Assembly: GCA_025200525.1 (NCBI GenBank)
Contig: CM045762.1
Location: 121,088,979-121,152,978 of the forward strand
Source of the DNA: Camellia lanceoleosa
Taxonomy: Eukaryota; Streptophyta; Magnoliopsida; Ericales; Theaceae
Reading direction: 5' to 3'
DNA length: 64,000 bases
Shown: piece by piece, positions 43,641 to 54,479 of the stretch
How positions within the stretch are numbered: the stretch's first letter is position 1
Layout: each line of letters starts with the position of its first letter
The notes under the pieces: model-generated
The model's input: the letters and a program-made list of their open reading frames with translations, nothing else
Told to the model about the DNA's origin: nothing
Databases searched by the model: none
Program-made: the position numbers and the translations under genes

Positions 43641-44182
43641 TGTTCAAACATAAAAGCTAAACAGCATCAAATTACAAGTTCAAAGAGAAAACTTTATCAT
43701 TTAACAAAAGGCACAGAAGGCCTCACAACCAGCAGGAAAAAAAAAAAGAAAAGAGAAGAAGAGTCACGAGAGGACTTACAGAGATCACAACGGTGATAGC
43801 AAAGCAGGATCAGCGGCGAAGAAGCCCAAGCGGATCACCAGCGAGATCGGTCTAGAGGAATGGGAAGAAGCTCTTTCTCTCTCTCTTTGGAACTTAGCAG
43901 AAGAATGAGAAAATTAAATCAAGGGATTTGAATTGATAGCCTGAGCATTTATTACACCAGTCGGCACGCAGGCACATGAACCACGACCTTCGGTATGGAG
44001 TCAACGCATTATCTCTGCACACCTATCACGCGTTGCCACGTGTTACATGAAAGGACGCATGCAGGAATTGTGTGTCAGGATTGAACCGTCACCAAGGCGA
44101 GCGGAGGAGAACCAAAGCGGCGGCTTGGAAGCAGAACAATAGCTCCCCCCAAGAGGAACCTTAGCGTGAGCTAGGGGGCAAA

Positions 44183-44986
44183 TGAAGGGGCTTAATGCGA
44201 AATGGGTCAGGTCCAAGCCTTGGGCCGGCCCAATCTGACAAAGTCCGAATCTAAGTTGGTCAGATGAGTAAATGGACAAACCAATTGAGCCCAACTTCAT
44301 GATCAACAGCCCACCCAAGTCCTCAAGCACTTGGGCCCAACCTGTAGTAGAAAGGCTAGCCAGTAGTAGTATTTGATGCAGGGCTGAGACGGAATCTGTG
44401 AGCGAGCAGGATAATGGTCCACCCATCTCGACGATATGACCTGAAAAAGGGTGAGCAGTATCGATCTTGAATCAAGTACATAGTCCGAAGTGGAGAAACC
44501 TCACAAGGAAACGTGGGATCTGTGAGTGCAAGCATGTGCAGGTTGCCACCTCAGCTGGTCCCCCACACCTAGAATCACGGAAGTTGTTAAACCAAAGGAA
44601 TGTGGTTAGTTATCAGCATGCCTACAATGAGAATATGCGATCAATGACAACTACCAAGTGGTCCCCCACCTGGAGCAATGCTGAAAGGACACCTGGAAGC
44701 ACCTACACTCCATGAACTCACCTTGAGAAGCAAGTAAGGAACACTATATATACAACATGAACTTCATATTGAAGGTAACTAAACTATTCCAAGCTAAACC
44801 ACACTGACATACAAACTCTACCCTCTTTTTCCGATCGCTAATTCCCACACCAGAAGGGTTATCCGGCCAACCCCAGCCGGGCAGCTCTAACGGTGCTTCT
44901 TGTGGCAGGAGTCTCGGTCCCTGGATAGTCCAACTGAGAGCGGAGCCCCGATCCACTTTCATCTAGTGCGGAATCCGGTACGCACA
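44183..44986 (+). repeat. 3' LTR of the Gypsy element
   Basis: 804 bp, matching 36132-36947. The section 44350-44470 differs from its partner by many small insertions, deletions and substitutions, far more than elsewhere. Confidence 0.92.
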
Positions 44987-44991
44987 CATAT
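44987..44991. repeat. Target-site duplication CATAT, right copy
   Basis: Identical to 36127-36131. Confidence 0.9.
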
Positions 44992-45136
44992 TTACAGATT
45001 TATAAAAACAATAAAATAACGAAATAATATAATCAAGGAAATTTCCATTGCCATGTTTGACTGTTAACTAAGTAAAAAAATAAAGGCAAACGAACACAGA
45101 ACTCTGACATATGGACAAAAATATAAGCATTTTTAC

Positions 45137-45411
45137 CTTAAATATTTGCAGTCAGGAGACACAGGTCCTAGAAAATGTTGACAGACATATTGATAAAGTC
45201 TCCAAGCATCGGTGCCTAGCATGTCCTCTGTGGCTGAATGCATTGGAGTTATAGGAGGGTGGTCACCTGCATCTGTACTGATCATGACTTAAGAAAACCA
45301 TCTGCTAGCATGCATGCGTAACTACCCCATCTTTGGATTATTAACAAGAGCTCCAAGTATGCCTCTAAAGTCAAATGAAGAACGATATCTTTGTGCTCTC
45401 GACGTGGATGG
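45137..45411 (-). pseudogene. TOP3B: TOP3B exon b (catalytic-Tyr exon), frameshifted
   Basis: Acceptor CCTATAG, donor TTAAG|GTAAAA. Expected segments are all present but in different frames: SHPR (the place of the catalytic SYPRTE), SSFDFRGILGALVNN, GSYACMLADGFLKS, then DAGDHPPITPMHSATED, then DAWRLYQYVCQHFLGPV. The exon is 275 bases; removing one base for the upstream codon and two for the downstream codon leaves 272, which is not a multiple of three. The catalytic Tyr codon position reads His (CAT) and the Thr that follows Arg is lost. The enzyme could not be active from this copy as written. Confidence 0.85.
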
Positions 45412-46044
45412 CTATAGGATCACCCGAGAGAGAGAGAGAGAATCCAGTTATTAGATTCCTCAGTGACCAAAAAAAATGAACCAAAGGGATCAATTCAATG
45501 TGTTCAATATGAGTTCGACTACCATATTGCAACAAATCTTGCCATAAATCTGGTGTTGAAAAACACGTACAGGGAAGGATGGCACTACTCTATCTCTATT
45601 GAAGTGGAATGGGGCCTTGATAGCAATTAAAAGATGTAGCCAACTTAAAATATATAAAGACTAAGACATTAACAAGATTTTGATAAACATGTCACAAACA
45701 CCAAACACCCACATACACTAATAGGCAAAAAGAAAAAGATAGAAGGTAGTCTTCTTTAGAAAAATGCCAGAGGGTTTCAATGCTATTAACAGTCACTCTT
45801 CTAAAATATAAGCTTTTACCGAGGATAGTTTTGGTGAAGAACTAACAGTGATAGAAAGAATATATGAAAAACATTAAAAGTGAGCCTGCGTATATGGAGT
45901 CATATCAGAAACTTCTAATTGAAAGTAATAGGAAAACAAAAGTGTGTGCACTAATCTGACCTCCTATACCAAGCAATAATAATTAAAAATAAATAAAAAT
46001 AAAAATCCTTCACTAGCACATAATGGGGGATAAAGCAAGGAAAC
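45412..46044 (-). other. TOP3B: TOP3B intron between exons b and a
   Basis: AT-rich intron with a GA microsatellite just inside the acceptor side (45427-45441). Confidence 0.6.
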
Positions 46045-46124
46045 CTGATGAAAACTTGAGTATACAAGCGCTCAGCCAGTTGCATAGCCAATTGGGGTCC
46101 AAAGCCCAATGCACTTGAAGCAAC
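46045..46124 (-). pseudogene. TOP3B: TOP3B exon a
   Basis: Eighty bases, 26 codons plus AG. It reads VASSALGFGPQLAMQLAERL then YTQVFI, which matches the TOP3B segment just before the catalytic SYPRTE region. The acceptor is AACTCAG and the donor is CAG|GTTTCC. The AG joins C of the next exon to make Ser. Confidence 0.85.
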
Positions 46125-46383
46125 CTGAGTTAATTAGCACAATACATTCAATTCTCATAAGCGGAGGCACTATTTGCATAAGGAACTTGAACATAGAGTA
46201 TATATATAATTCCAATCTACATACTTTCCAAAAGCATTGGGAATTATGCAAAGAAATTTCCTATTAAATGTAGCTAACTGTGCAAGTAGTTTACAATCAT
46301 AAAGCAATGTCTTGCGTTAATCTTAATTTATAAACTACTAGTTGGCCCTTCACATGCTAACGACTTGACACCAATACAATCTT

Positions 46384-48160
46384 TGTGACAATATATATTG
46401 TATATATGTATATAACTGATGCCCTCTTGCCAAACATACTTAGGTTCAATACACCGAAAACTTACATGGTATCGAGCCAAAAAACCTAGAAGCTGTTGCT
46501 CTCTCTCGGTCGTGAGTTGTGGGTGATCTTCTCCCCAATTCCGCTTGATCGAAATCGAAGTCGTGCCTCGTCTTCACTGGTTGAACTCGGGTGGTCTGGC
46601 CTCGTCTTCCTAGGTCGATCGACTCTGGTTCGTGATCATCGGCGGATTCTCTCTCTCTCTCTCTGGAATCACAATCGTGGTTTGGTTGACCTCTCTCTCT
46701 GTGGTTCGACTCTGGTCGATCGACTTCTGCCTCTGCTCTGCCCTGTTTGAATCACTCACTCTCTCTCTCTCTCTCTCTCTCTCTGCTTGGCAATTCTGAT
46801 TTTAGTATTTGGTTAAAGCCTCCTATTTATAGGTTGGCCCCTTGTTATTTGATTATTTTACTACAACTTGTTAATCTTTGGTTTATTATAATAACGGAAA
46901 CCAAAATTTAAGCCATTAGCTATAAAGTGCCAATTATGCATATTGAGCTAATGTTATGAAGAATTTCTTTCTCGGTTAGAAAAAATGGGACTATGTTTCT
47001 GGTTCTGTTCCTCGTCCATTAGACCAGAAAGCAGAAGGATATTTGACTTTCTGTGACACTTGGAATTGTGATAATGCCCAAGTTTTAACATGGCTTCATA
47101 ATTCTGTGGATGACTGTATTGGAATGATGTTTTCCAAATACAATACGACCAAAGAGGTGTGTGTGGAACTATTTATTAGGTGTGTATCAACAGTCTAACT
47201 TTGCCAAGTAGTATGAGTTGGAAACAGCTATTCAAAGTGCTTGCCAACGGGAGCAATCTATTTAGGACTTCTACATGGAGATGACAGGCTTCTGGGATCA
47301 GTTGGCTCTCATGGAACCGTCTAACCTCAAGACACTAGACGCTTATATTGAATTTCAGGAGCAAGGTCGTTTAGTGCAGTTCTTAACAGCTCTCTCTTCT
47401 CAGTATAAGGCTATTTGTGGTGGCATCCTTCATTGGTCTCCTCTTCCCTCTGTGGATGCTATTGTTCGTGAGCTCCTTTCCGAGGAAACCTGGCTTAAGA
47501 CAACCAGTCAGATTTTGTCTCCATCTGTCTTCTTGGCTCTTACTCTGCCTCCTCTGCTGTCGAACCCCCCACCTCATTAGCTTCAAGCCACTACAAAGCC
47601 CAAGAATGGGCCACTAGCCTATGATGAGTGTGCTTTTCGCCATCAGAAGGGCCATTGGAAGTACAACTGTCCCAAGAAGGGCCGTGAGTCTACTCAGTCG
47701 TCTCAGCCGCAGTTCTAAGGTCTTGCTCCGAGTACTTTTCACCCTCCTGCTGTTTATACTGCATTTGCTCTGGCTTTTGATCCTGACTTGGCTTCCTTGA
47801 GTGCCCGTATTGCTCAACTTTAGCATCTCTGGTCCACCTCTCAGTCATCTGCATCTGTCTCTACTCTTAACTTTCTTCATTCAAGTTTGCTTAGGTCCTC
47901 TTCAGGTATTCCTTCTCCTGTCTGGCTTTTTGATTCTAGTGTCTCTCATCATATGACTCTTCACCTTTCCTTACTCCAAAATTGTATCCTCCATCCCTTG
48001 TCTATTACTATTAATACTACTAATGGGTTTGGTATGTCTGTCCTATCTATTGGGTCTATCTTATCATTTGCCATGTTTGCTATTATTATTCCCTTTGTTC
48101 TTTATGTTTCTAAACTGTCTGTTAACTTACTTTCTATTAGTCAGCTTGATGCTTGTAGAA
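46384..48160 (+). mobile_element. Copia fragment (LTR end, gag, protease)
   Basis: A partial LTR ends in TTACA at 46466, followed by TGGTATCGAGCC (46467-46478), a near copy of the initiator-tRNA-Met primer site. A CT-rich leader (46496-46800) precedes Gag: NAQVLTWLHNSVDDCIGMMF (47075-47134), then LVQFLTALSSQYKAI (47373). The zinc knuckle reads CAFRHQKGHWKYNC, with the second Cys changed to Arg. The protease motif is WLFDSSVSHHMT (47925), with the usual Gly of D-S-G replaced by Ser. It is truncated before integrase. Confidence 0.82.
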
Positions 48161-48316
48161 AATCTCTACCTCAAAGAAAGAAGATGAGACAAACAAGAGT
48201 GAAACTCCAAAGATGCCCAAATCCAACTCAATTTGAATCAAAATGGAGATCTTGAGATGGTCTACCTTTTTATCAAAGGGATTAGGATGAGGAAATCATT
48301 AGAAGTAGGTGAAAAT

Positions 48317-48358
<42 letters not shown>

Positions 48359-48962
48359 AGAGAGAGAAGGTCTCAACTTTAGGTTTTAGGGAGAAAAGAT
48401 TTAAAAAAGTGATGTAAAAAGTCATTTTTGCGATCTTATATACGCACAGTTCGCTCGAGCGCAAGAGTTGATGCTCAAGCGTTAGACACAAAAAGGTTGT
48501 TCTGATTGAGCACAATAAAGGCCACTCGAGTGCCAAGACACAATGAAGAAGATGCTCATTGCTCGAGTGCAAGAAGTGACGCTCGAGCATAGAAAACATA
48601 CATCTAGTAGTTTTGCAAACAACAGACCAATGCTCGAGCGCAAGAAAGGCCGCTCAAGCGCCCACCCGCTTGAGTGTAGAAAACGCCGCTCGAGTATAGA
48701 AATCACTCTCCCAGTAGTTTTGTAAACCTGCCAAAGTACTGAGCGTTTGTAAAGCCTGCTTGAGCGTAGGAAATGCCACTCCAGCGAAGGGCCAAAATTC
48801 TAGGCAATACAAGGTTTGAAAAACAAGCGACTAACCTGCCCAAACACAACCACGATGACCCCAAAGCCAATTTCTAAGAGATACAAGGGAAGAAAGAGTT
48901 AAACAACAATGTGAAAGCATTAAACCTAAGTTCGGAACACCACAAGAGTCAGGTCAAAATCG
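48160..48962 (-). mobile_element. LTR fragment related to the solo LTR at 31081-32858
   Basis: In the same orientation as that solo LTR, the order of landmarks agrees: CTACCTCAAAG, a GA-rich stretch, a TTTAGGGTTTT-like block, many GCTCGAGCG words, then CTAACCTGCCCAA. The sequences are diverged. A perfect (GA)n run lies at 48319-48353. It joins Copia on the left and LINE on the right without visible duplications. Confidence 0.5.
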
Positions 48963-48963
48963 G

Positions 48964-49540
48964 GATGGCTATATGAACCACTTCAACAACCTTTTTACTA
49001 AGTCCTGGAAGGTAAGTTCTACCTTAAGAGGTCCCTTTAAATCCATTGGAGATGGCCATGATATAGGCTTTCTAGAGGCAGAGTTCTTAGAGAAAGAAAT
49101 CAGACGTGCTATTAAATCTTGTGAGGGGAACAAGGCTCCTGAGCTAGATGGTTTTAATATGAGATTTTTTTTTAAAATGCTTGAGCATAGTGAAGGATGA
49201 TGATGTTGTGCATTTTATGAGAGATTTTCACCATAATGCTAAGTTGGTTAGAGGGTTAAATAGCTCTTTCATAGCTTTAATCCTAAAGTTAAAAAACCCA
49301 TCTAGCCTAAATAATTATAGGCCAATTAGCGTAGTTGGTTCCGCATATAAGATATTGGCTAAGGTATTATCAAATAGATTGAAAAAGGTGATGCCAAGGA
49401 TTATAAGTGAAGCTCAATTAGCTTTCATAAGCGGCAGGAAAATCGTAGATGGCATACTTGTTGCTAATGAGATAGTAGATGGTTGGAATAAAGCTAGGGG
49501 CAGAGGGATTATTCTTAAACTTGATTTTGAGAAGAGATCG
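48964..49540 (+). mobile_element. LINE reverse transcriptase fragment, truncated
   Basis: The N-terminal half of an L1-type plant LINE reverse transcriptase: FLEKEIRRAIKSCEGNKAPE (49087-49146), FIALILKLKNPSSLNNYRPI (from about 49270), then LISEAQLAF-like IISEAQLAFISGRKIVDGI and GIILKLDFEK (49507-49536). One frameshift lies near 49180. The catalytic YADD part is missing because the sequence switches to the minus-strand Copia at about 49540. Confidence 0.85.
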
Positions 49541-50794
49541 ATAAAAGGATTTTGAGAAGGTGTCTCTAGAGATGAGAAACCTGCATCAAAGTCATTAGAG
49601 AAGAGATCGATAAAAGGATTAGTTAACAAAATGGAAGTAGAAAATGTTGATAAATGGAATGAGGATAAGGCTGAAAACAATTTATGTTCCTAGAAAACCA
49701 CATGACGAGAGACACGAAGACGTTTAGAGATAGGATCCCAACAACAATAGCCTTTATGTTAAATCCCTTGCCTGAGAAAGCAATAAAGAATGGGGTTCAA
49801 GTTTGGTGTGTTCGCGAGGTTAGAGAAGAACAAAACATGCAGACCCAAAAACCTAAAGATTTGTGTATGGAGGACTAGTACCATGTAAACGTTCATAAGG
49901 GGTTTGGTTATGGATAGTAGGAGTGGGAACACAGTTGCTAGTGTAGATAGCAATAAGAGCAGCTTCCTCCCAAAAATATTCAGGACACGAAGAAAAGATA
50001 AGCAGAGCTTGAGTAGTGTCAAGAATATGCATATGCTTCTATTCAGCACAACCATTTAGTTAGGACGTACCAGCATAGGAGTGATGAGGCTGAGTACCAT
50101 GATGCTGAAGGAATGAGAAAAAAATTAAGATCCTTATATTCCATAGCATTATCAAATCGAAATTTTTTAATGGTTTTAGAAAATTGGGTTTGAACCATGT
50201 TTGCACAATTGTAATAAAGTTGGTTGAGTTTTGATCGACTTTTCATGAGAAATAACCATGTAAAACATGAAAAATCATCAACAAAAACAACAAAGTAACG
50301 TGATCCACCCATAGTGGTAATGGGTGATGGTCCCCAAATATTAGAATGTACAAGATCAAATGGTGCATGAGAAACAGAAGTACTTGTATTAAATGATAAA
50401 GCAAGTTGTTTGGCAAGTTAACAAGATAAATAATCCAAGTATCAAAAATTAAATAACCTAGCTGACTAGTAGAAACTAAAGATTTCAATACTAATAGAAA
50501 TATGTCCTAAATGACAATGCCAAATATTAAAATGAGACATGCTGGAAGCAGATGTAGGAGCAGGTAATGGGGTGGACTTTGAACATGAAGATAAATGAGC
50601 TCATAGAGACGTCTATGCTTACGGCCGATCCCAAGAGTCTGTCCCATCTAAGGGTCCTCTACCAAACAACCATTAGTAGAAAATGTGACAGTTAAGCCAA
50701 GCTCACATAATGGACTAATAGAGATAAGATTTAAAGTGAGAGCAAGAATAAGATAAACATTTGATAAGGATAGATGAGAAGTGGAAATAGAATC

Positions 50795-50802
50795 AATATG
50801 AC
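50795..50802. repeat. Target-site duplication AATATGAC, left copy
   Basis: Identical to 51701-51708. Removing the insertion and one copy restores the Copia reading frame (MSVGHI joined to DSISTSHLS on the minus strand). Confidence 0.93.
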
Positions 50803-51700
50803 TAGGAATGACAACGGGGCTGGGGATCACCCTCTCTGTCCCTGATCCCTGACGAGGAACCCATCACTCCCCCCATCCCCGCCCCCAACGGGGATCAGGT
50901 TTCCCCGACTCCGGAAAATCCCTATACTCATCATCAACAACATCATTCAGCAACATCATCCAAAAAAAAAAAAAAAAAAATCATCAACAAAAACATCAAC
51001 GAAAGCAACATCATAAAAAAAAAAAAAAAATTCATCAACAACATCATCAAGGTAGCAATATCATCAACAAAAAAAAAAGAAAAAAGAAAAAAAGATAGAG
51101 ATAGATCTGGCGAAGGAGGGACGCAATCGACAGTGGCGGAGGAGGGATCTTCTCAGATCTGCCGTGGCAGAAAGAGGGGGAGGCGAGAGGTGATGGAGGC
51201 GACGGAGGAGGAGGAGGCCGCGAGAGGTGACGGAGTAAGAGGCCGCGAGAGGCCACGGAGGAGGAGGAGGCGGCGGTGGCCTAGAGGAAGAGGAGGCAGC
51301 GGTGGAGGAGGCGACGAGAGGCGGAAGAGCCGACTGCAGAAGAAAGAAAGGGAGTGAGAGAGACAGATCAAAGAGTGAGAGTGATGAGAGAAACAGATCA
51401 GTTTGTATGTAGATAGATCAAGGTGAGAGTGATTAGAGGATGTTATATATATGAATGGGATAGGAAGGTATTATGGTAATTTTATTTCGGGGAGAAACGG
51501 GACCGGTGCCAGGGCCGGAGATGGGGTTGGGCCGGGTTCGGGGCTGTGAAAGTGATCCCTGTCCCTGGTCCAAATCTGATCGGGGATTTAATTTCAAATA
51601 CCATCCCCGGCCCGTCAGAGGTATTTTTCGGGAAAAAACCGCACTTATCGGGGACGGGGAGTCGGCTCCCCGTCGGGCTGGGTTTGAATTGCCATCCCTA
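50803..51700. mobile_element. Non-autonomous hAT element inserted in Copia
   Basis: 898 bp with ends TAGGAATGACAACGGGGCTG and (reverse complement of the right side) TAGGGATGGCAATTCAAACC, and a perfect 8-bp duplication, both diagnostic of hAT. The interior has ATCATCAACAA repeats with poly-A runs (50930-51070) and a GGA/GGC-rich block (51120-51340) whose Arg/Gly- or Pro/Ser-rich frames are low complexity. No transposase is present. Confidence 0.9.
51120..51340 (+). repeat. GAGG-rich low-complexity block inside the hAT element
   Basis: GGAGGCGACGGAGGAGGAGG-type repeats with a doubled GGCCGCGAGAGG. It could be a captured GC-rich exon, but no protein is recognisable. Confidence 0.6.
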
Positions 51701-53587
51701 AATATGACCTACAGACATAAGAGAACCATCAGCAGTATGAATAGAGGGAAAATATAGTAGAACTGGAAGTCATATGATTGCAACATGCTGAGTCAAACTA
51801 CTAGGGAGATGTACTTGAAGTCACAGATAGAGTAGTAGAAGGAGGTGTACTAGAGGTGGTGAGAAACTGTTTGAACATGGCTTCAACATCAGTTTGGAAA
51901 AAGACAGGAGTGGCTGGATCTAAAGGCTCAGAAAACTCCTCAGAGGTAGTAGCAGTAGTGCGATGAGCAGACAGAGATCTAGACTGATTCCCAAGACGTT
52001 GTGAACGACCTCGTGAAGAAGCACTATAAGAAGAGAGAGTCGTAGATGAGCAGTCAGGATTGCGAAAACAATCTTGCTGCAGATAACCAAGACTAATTAG
52101 GATCTGACTAAACAATAAAGCAGAGGATGAGTATAAGGAAGGCCCCGATTCTGACAATAATTACAAGTAATGGTCCGCTAGTTGTTTGGTGAAGAGAAAC
52201 TCAATGATCGAGGAGTGGCAAGAATAGTATCCACATGATGAATCTTCAGAGTGCCAAGACGAGTCTCCTCAAATAATAGCTCAGACATAGCCTGCTCAAG
52301 AGTGGGCAGTGGAGTGCGATTAATGAGAGATGCACGCACTGGCTCAAACTAGGTAGTGAGAGCCATAAAAAAATTGAACCAATCGTTGTTGATTACGATA
52401 CTTAGTGAATAAAGCAGCATCTTCAATATGAAGCCAATCAGGTTCAAAGAGAGCAAGCTGGTCCCATGCAGAATATATTTGAGAGAGGAAATCATTAGCA
52501 GACTGACTAGGCTCTTAACACATCCGATGAAGTTGACTTTGAAGTTAATACTGATAAGTAAGACCAATAGTCTGATCACGTTCGTTTAAAAAATTCTAAA
52601 TGTCTTTGGCAAGAGTAGTCATGGAGGCAAGTTGAAAATGACCAAACTGTAAACTGATAGAGGTAACAGAAGTATTCCGAAGCCAAGTAATGATCTGGTA
52701 GTTCTTACTGTCCCAGTCCTCTAAATGGTCTTCATATGTGGTAGACATTTCATTAACCTCTTTCACTGGTTGAACCACATCTCCAGTAATAATGCGCCAG
52801 AGTTTCTTTCCTTGGCTTGGGCCCATAACACGTAGTTGAAGCCATCAAGGATAACAGAGATTGGATGGGAAGCATCATAACGATCAATAATGGTGGTTTG
52901 GTCAAGTAAATAAAGAAAAACAGTGCTATAGAAGCAGAATCTGCAAAAATAGAGTGCACCAATGGATTCATAAGGTCTAAATTAGGTGGGAACCAAGGTG
53001 AATTGCCCAAAAAATAGGTTGAAATTGGACAAAATGAGCAAAAACAAAGGCTGAACGATAGGGCTCACACAGCCTAGGGCTGACGTTAGCGTGTGGGACA
53101 CGCATGCGTATGTAGCTGGGCCAGAACAGGCATGATGTTAGCATCACAAGCAGACGCCAGGCTGGGCCAAACGAGCGTGTAGGGTTGACGATAGGTAGAT
53201 AATGTTGGCAACTGAGAGGAAGCGGCTGACCAGCAGATGGTTGAGCGATTGACGACTGATCGGCTGAGCAGATGGTGTAGTTGGGCGTGCGTGGGAGAAC
53301 ATGTGCGACTGATGGCAGAAGAATATGACAAGACGAGCACAAAAGTGGCACGTGAGTACATGTGAGCAACGTTCTGGGGATGAGATCGGTGCTGTTAGAA
53401 TCGTGAGAAGATTCCGATTAGTTTGATGCAGAGGGAAAAAAAATTTTGGAAAAAAAAAAATGGCGAAATAGTTCGATCAGTGTTTGGGTGATTGAATAAA
53501 TGCTGTAGCACCACTATCTATGAGACTAAGTAGAAAAAAGAAAAAGAAAAAGAGGCTATAATTTTATGATCTAGAGCTCTGATACCA

Positions 53588-53779
53588 TGTTAAACTGATT
53601 GAGAGAAATATTTATGTATTGTATATATGAATCAAGTTACAATGGCTCCTATATATAGAAGAGTATTACAATAAAGCAAGGACTCCTAGATTTACGAGGA
53701 CTCCTAGATTTACAGGGAATATACTAGATTTTTAGGGAATATACTTATATATTATATCTTAACCTAATATATATTAACA
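53588..53779 (-). repeat. Copia LTR (192 bp)
   Basis: Bounded by TG/CA and adjacent to the primer-binding site at 53575-53587. It contains a tandem GACTCCTAGATTTAC word. The partner LTR is not in the window. Confidence 0.8.
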
Positions 53780-54012
53780 GGGTGGTTGGCCTAGTGGGTG
53801 ACGATTGGGGCCTGGAGGTTTGCTCCTACTCAGGTCTCATGTTCCAATCTCCTAGCCAGCAAATGCATATCTTGGGGCCAGGGACCGCATGTCGTAAGCT
53901 CTGTTTCGGAAGGCTTGTTTGGGTTGTAGGGATTTAGTCTGGTGTGCATAAGCTGGCTTAGAATACCCTACATAAAAGAAGAAAAAAAAAAAAAAGGACA
54001 AAAAAAGAGAAA
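53780..54012 (+). mobile_element. tRNA-derived SINE 1
   Basis: It begins GGGTGGTTGGCCTAGTGGG with a perfect Pol III A box (TGGCCTAGTGG, 53787-53797) and a B-box-like GTTCCAATCT (53841-53850). It ends in an A-rich tail (about 53977-54012). It starts on the base after the Copia LTR. No long frame is real here. Confidence 0.7.
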
Positions 54013-54189
54013 AAGAGGACCATGGATTGGGTTCTCTTATGAGGTGTAATCTATTGCCCATTTTGTCTATTTGTTAAATATTAAGTTATAGTTTATTTTT
54101 TTAATTTATAAAAGAAATGCTAAAAGAACAAAAAAAAAAAAAAAAAAAAAAACATATTTGGTATACGATTTCTCCTATGGTGTGCACCT

Positions 54190-54445
54190 TTTTAGGGTTG
54201 TATACCATATGCACTCCTACCACAAATGTATAATTTTATCACAAAATTTCATAACATTAATCACAATAAATTAGCATAATAAAAAATATTGTTATCAAGT
54301 CATAAACTTTTGCAACATCAACTATAAAATTTTGGATATTTTATCACGTCAATTTGTGACGAGGTTACGCATTTTGTGGTTAGTGTTACAAAATTTTGTG
54401 GCAAAGTTATACATTTGTAGTAGGGTGTATATGGTGTACACAACA
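54190..54445. mobile_element. MITE with long imperfect inverted repeats
   Basis: GTATACCATATGCACTCCTA and ACCACAAATGTATAATTTTA on the left match the reverse complement of TAGGGTGTATATGGTGTACA and the preceding bases on the right. The pairing continues for about 55 bp per arm around CACAAAATTT. Confidence 0.65.
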
Positions 54446-54479
54446 GCATTTTCCTTGGTATACAAGTTTTTAAAAATTT

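Larger units (their letters stand above)
36132..44986 (+). mobile_element. Complete Ty3/Gypsy Tat-lineage retrotransposon
   Basis: 8,855 bp with two LTRs (TGAAGGGGCTTAATGCG ... GGTACGCACA), a 5-bp CATAT duplication, a primer-binding region starting just after 36947 (TTGGTGCGGTGAGC) and a purine tract before the right LTR (GCTAGGGGGCAAA). The domain order is gag, protease, reverse transcriptase, RNase H, a second (archaeal-type) RNase H, then integrase. The second RNase H between RNase H and integrase marks the Tat lineage. Every domain has stops or frameshifts, so the copy cannot move on its own. Confidence 0.93.
30790..46124 (-). pseudogene. TOP3B: DNA topoisomerase 3-beta (TOP3B), internal exons only, broken
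   Basis: Five exons with correct GT-AG borders and matching phases lie in order on the minus strand: 46045-46124, 45137-45411, 33466-33628, 32897-33025 and 30790-31002. They encode about 285 residues of the type IA topoisomerase core of TOP3B. The family relaxes negatively supercoiled DNA and acts on RNA through a catalytic Tyr that forms a 5' phosphodiester bond. N-terminal Toprim exons and C-terminal zinc-finger exons were not found in the window. One exon has a length incompatible with its phases and another has in-frame stops. The copy is therefore either a decayed pseudogene or contains consensus errors. The intron between the second and third exons is 11.5 kb because of a Gypsy element and a Copia fragment. 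Confidence 0.88.
49541..53779 (-). mobile_element. Copia element, minus strand, 3' part missing
   Basis: The 5' LTR is at 53588-53779 (192 bp; minus strand TGTTAATATA to GTTTAACA), followed at 53575-53587 by TGGTATCAGAGCT, the initiator-tRNA-Met primer site. Gag remnants are at 51801-53010 (for example HLEDWDSKNYQIITWLRNTS and RTPLPTLEQAMSELLFEETR). The protease-integrase junction is at 50530-50830 and the integrase core at 50043-50312 (GSRYFVVFVDDFSCFTWLFL, SDNA-like RFDNAMEY). The post-integrase region runs down to about 49541. Reverse transcriptase, RNase H and the 3' LTR are absent. Many stops interrupt the frames. Confidence 0.85.

Noticed and set aside
43392..44426. Minus-strand frames over the Gypsy 3' region and LTR
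   Set aside because: Antisense to untranslated retrotransposon sequence; no domain.
51133..51371. Arg/Gly/Glu-rich and Pro/Ser-rich frames
   Set aside because: Low-complexity GGA-rich block inside a non-autonomous hAT element.
53780..53860. Possible tRNA gene
   Set aside because: It has A and B boxes but no cloverleaf that I can fold; the extended body and A-rich tail fit a SINE.
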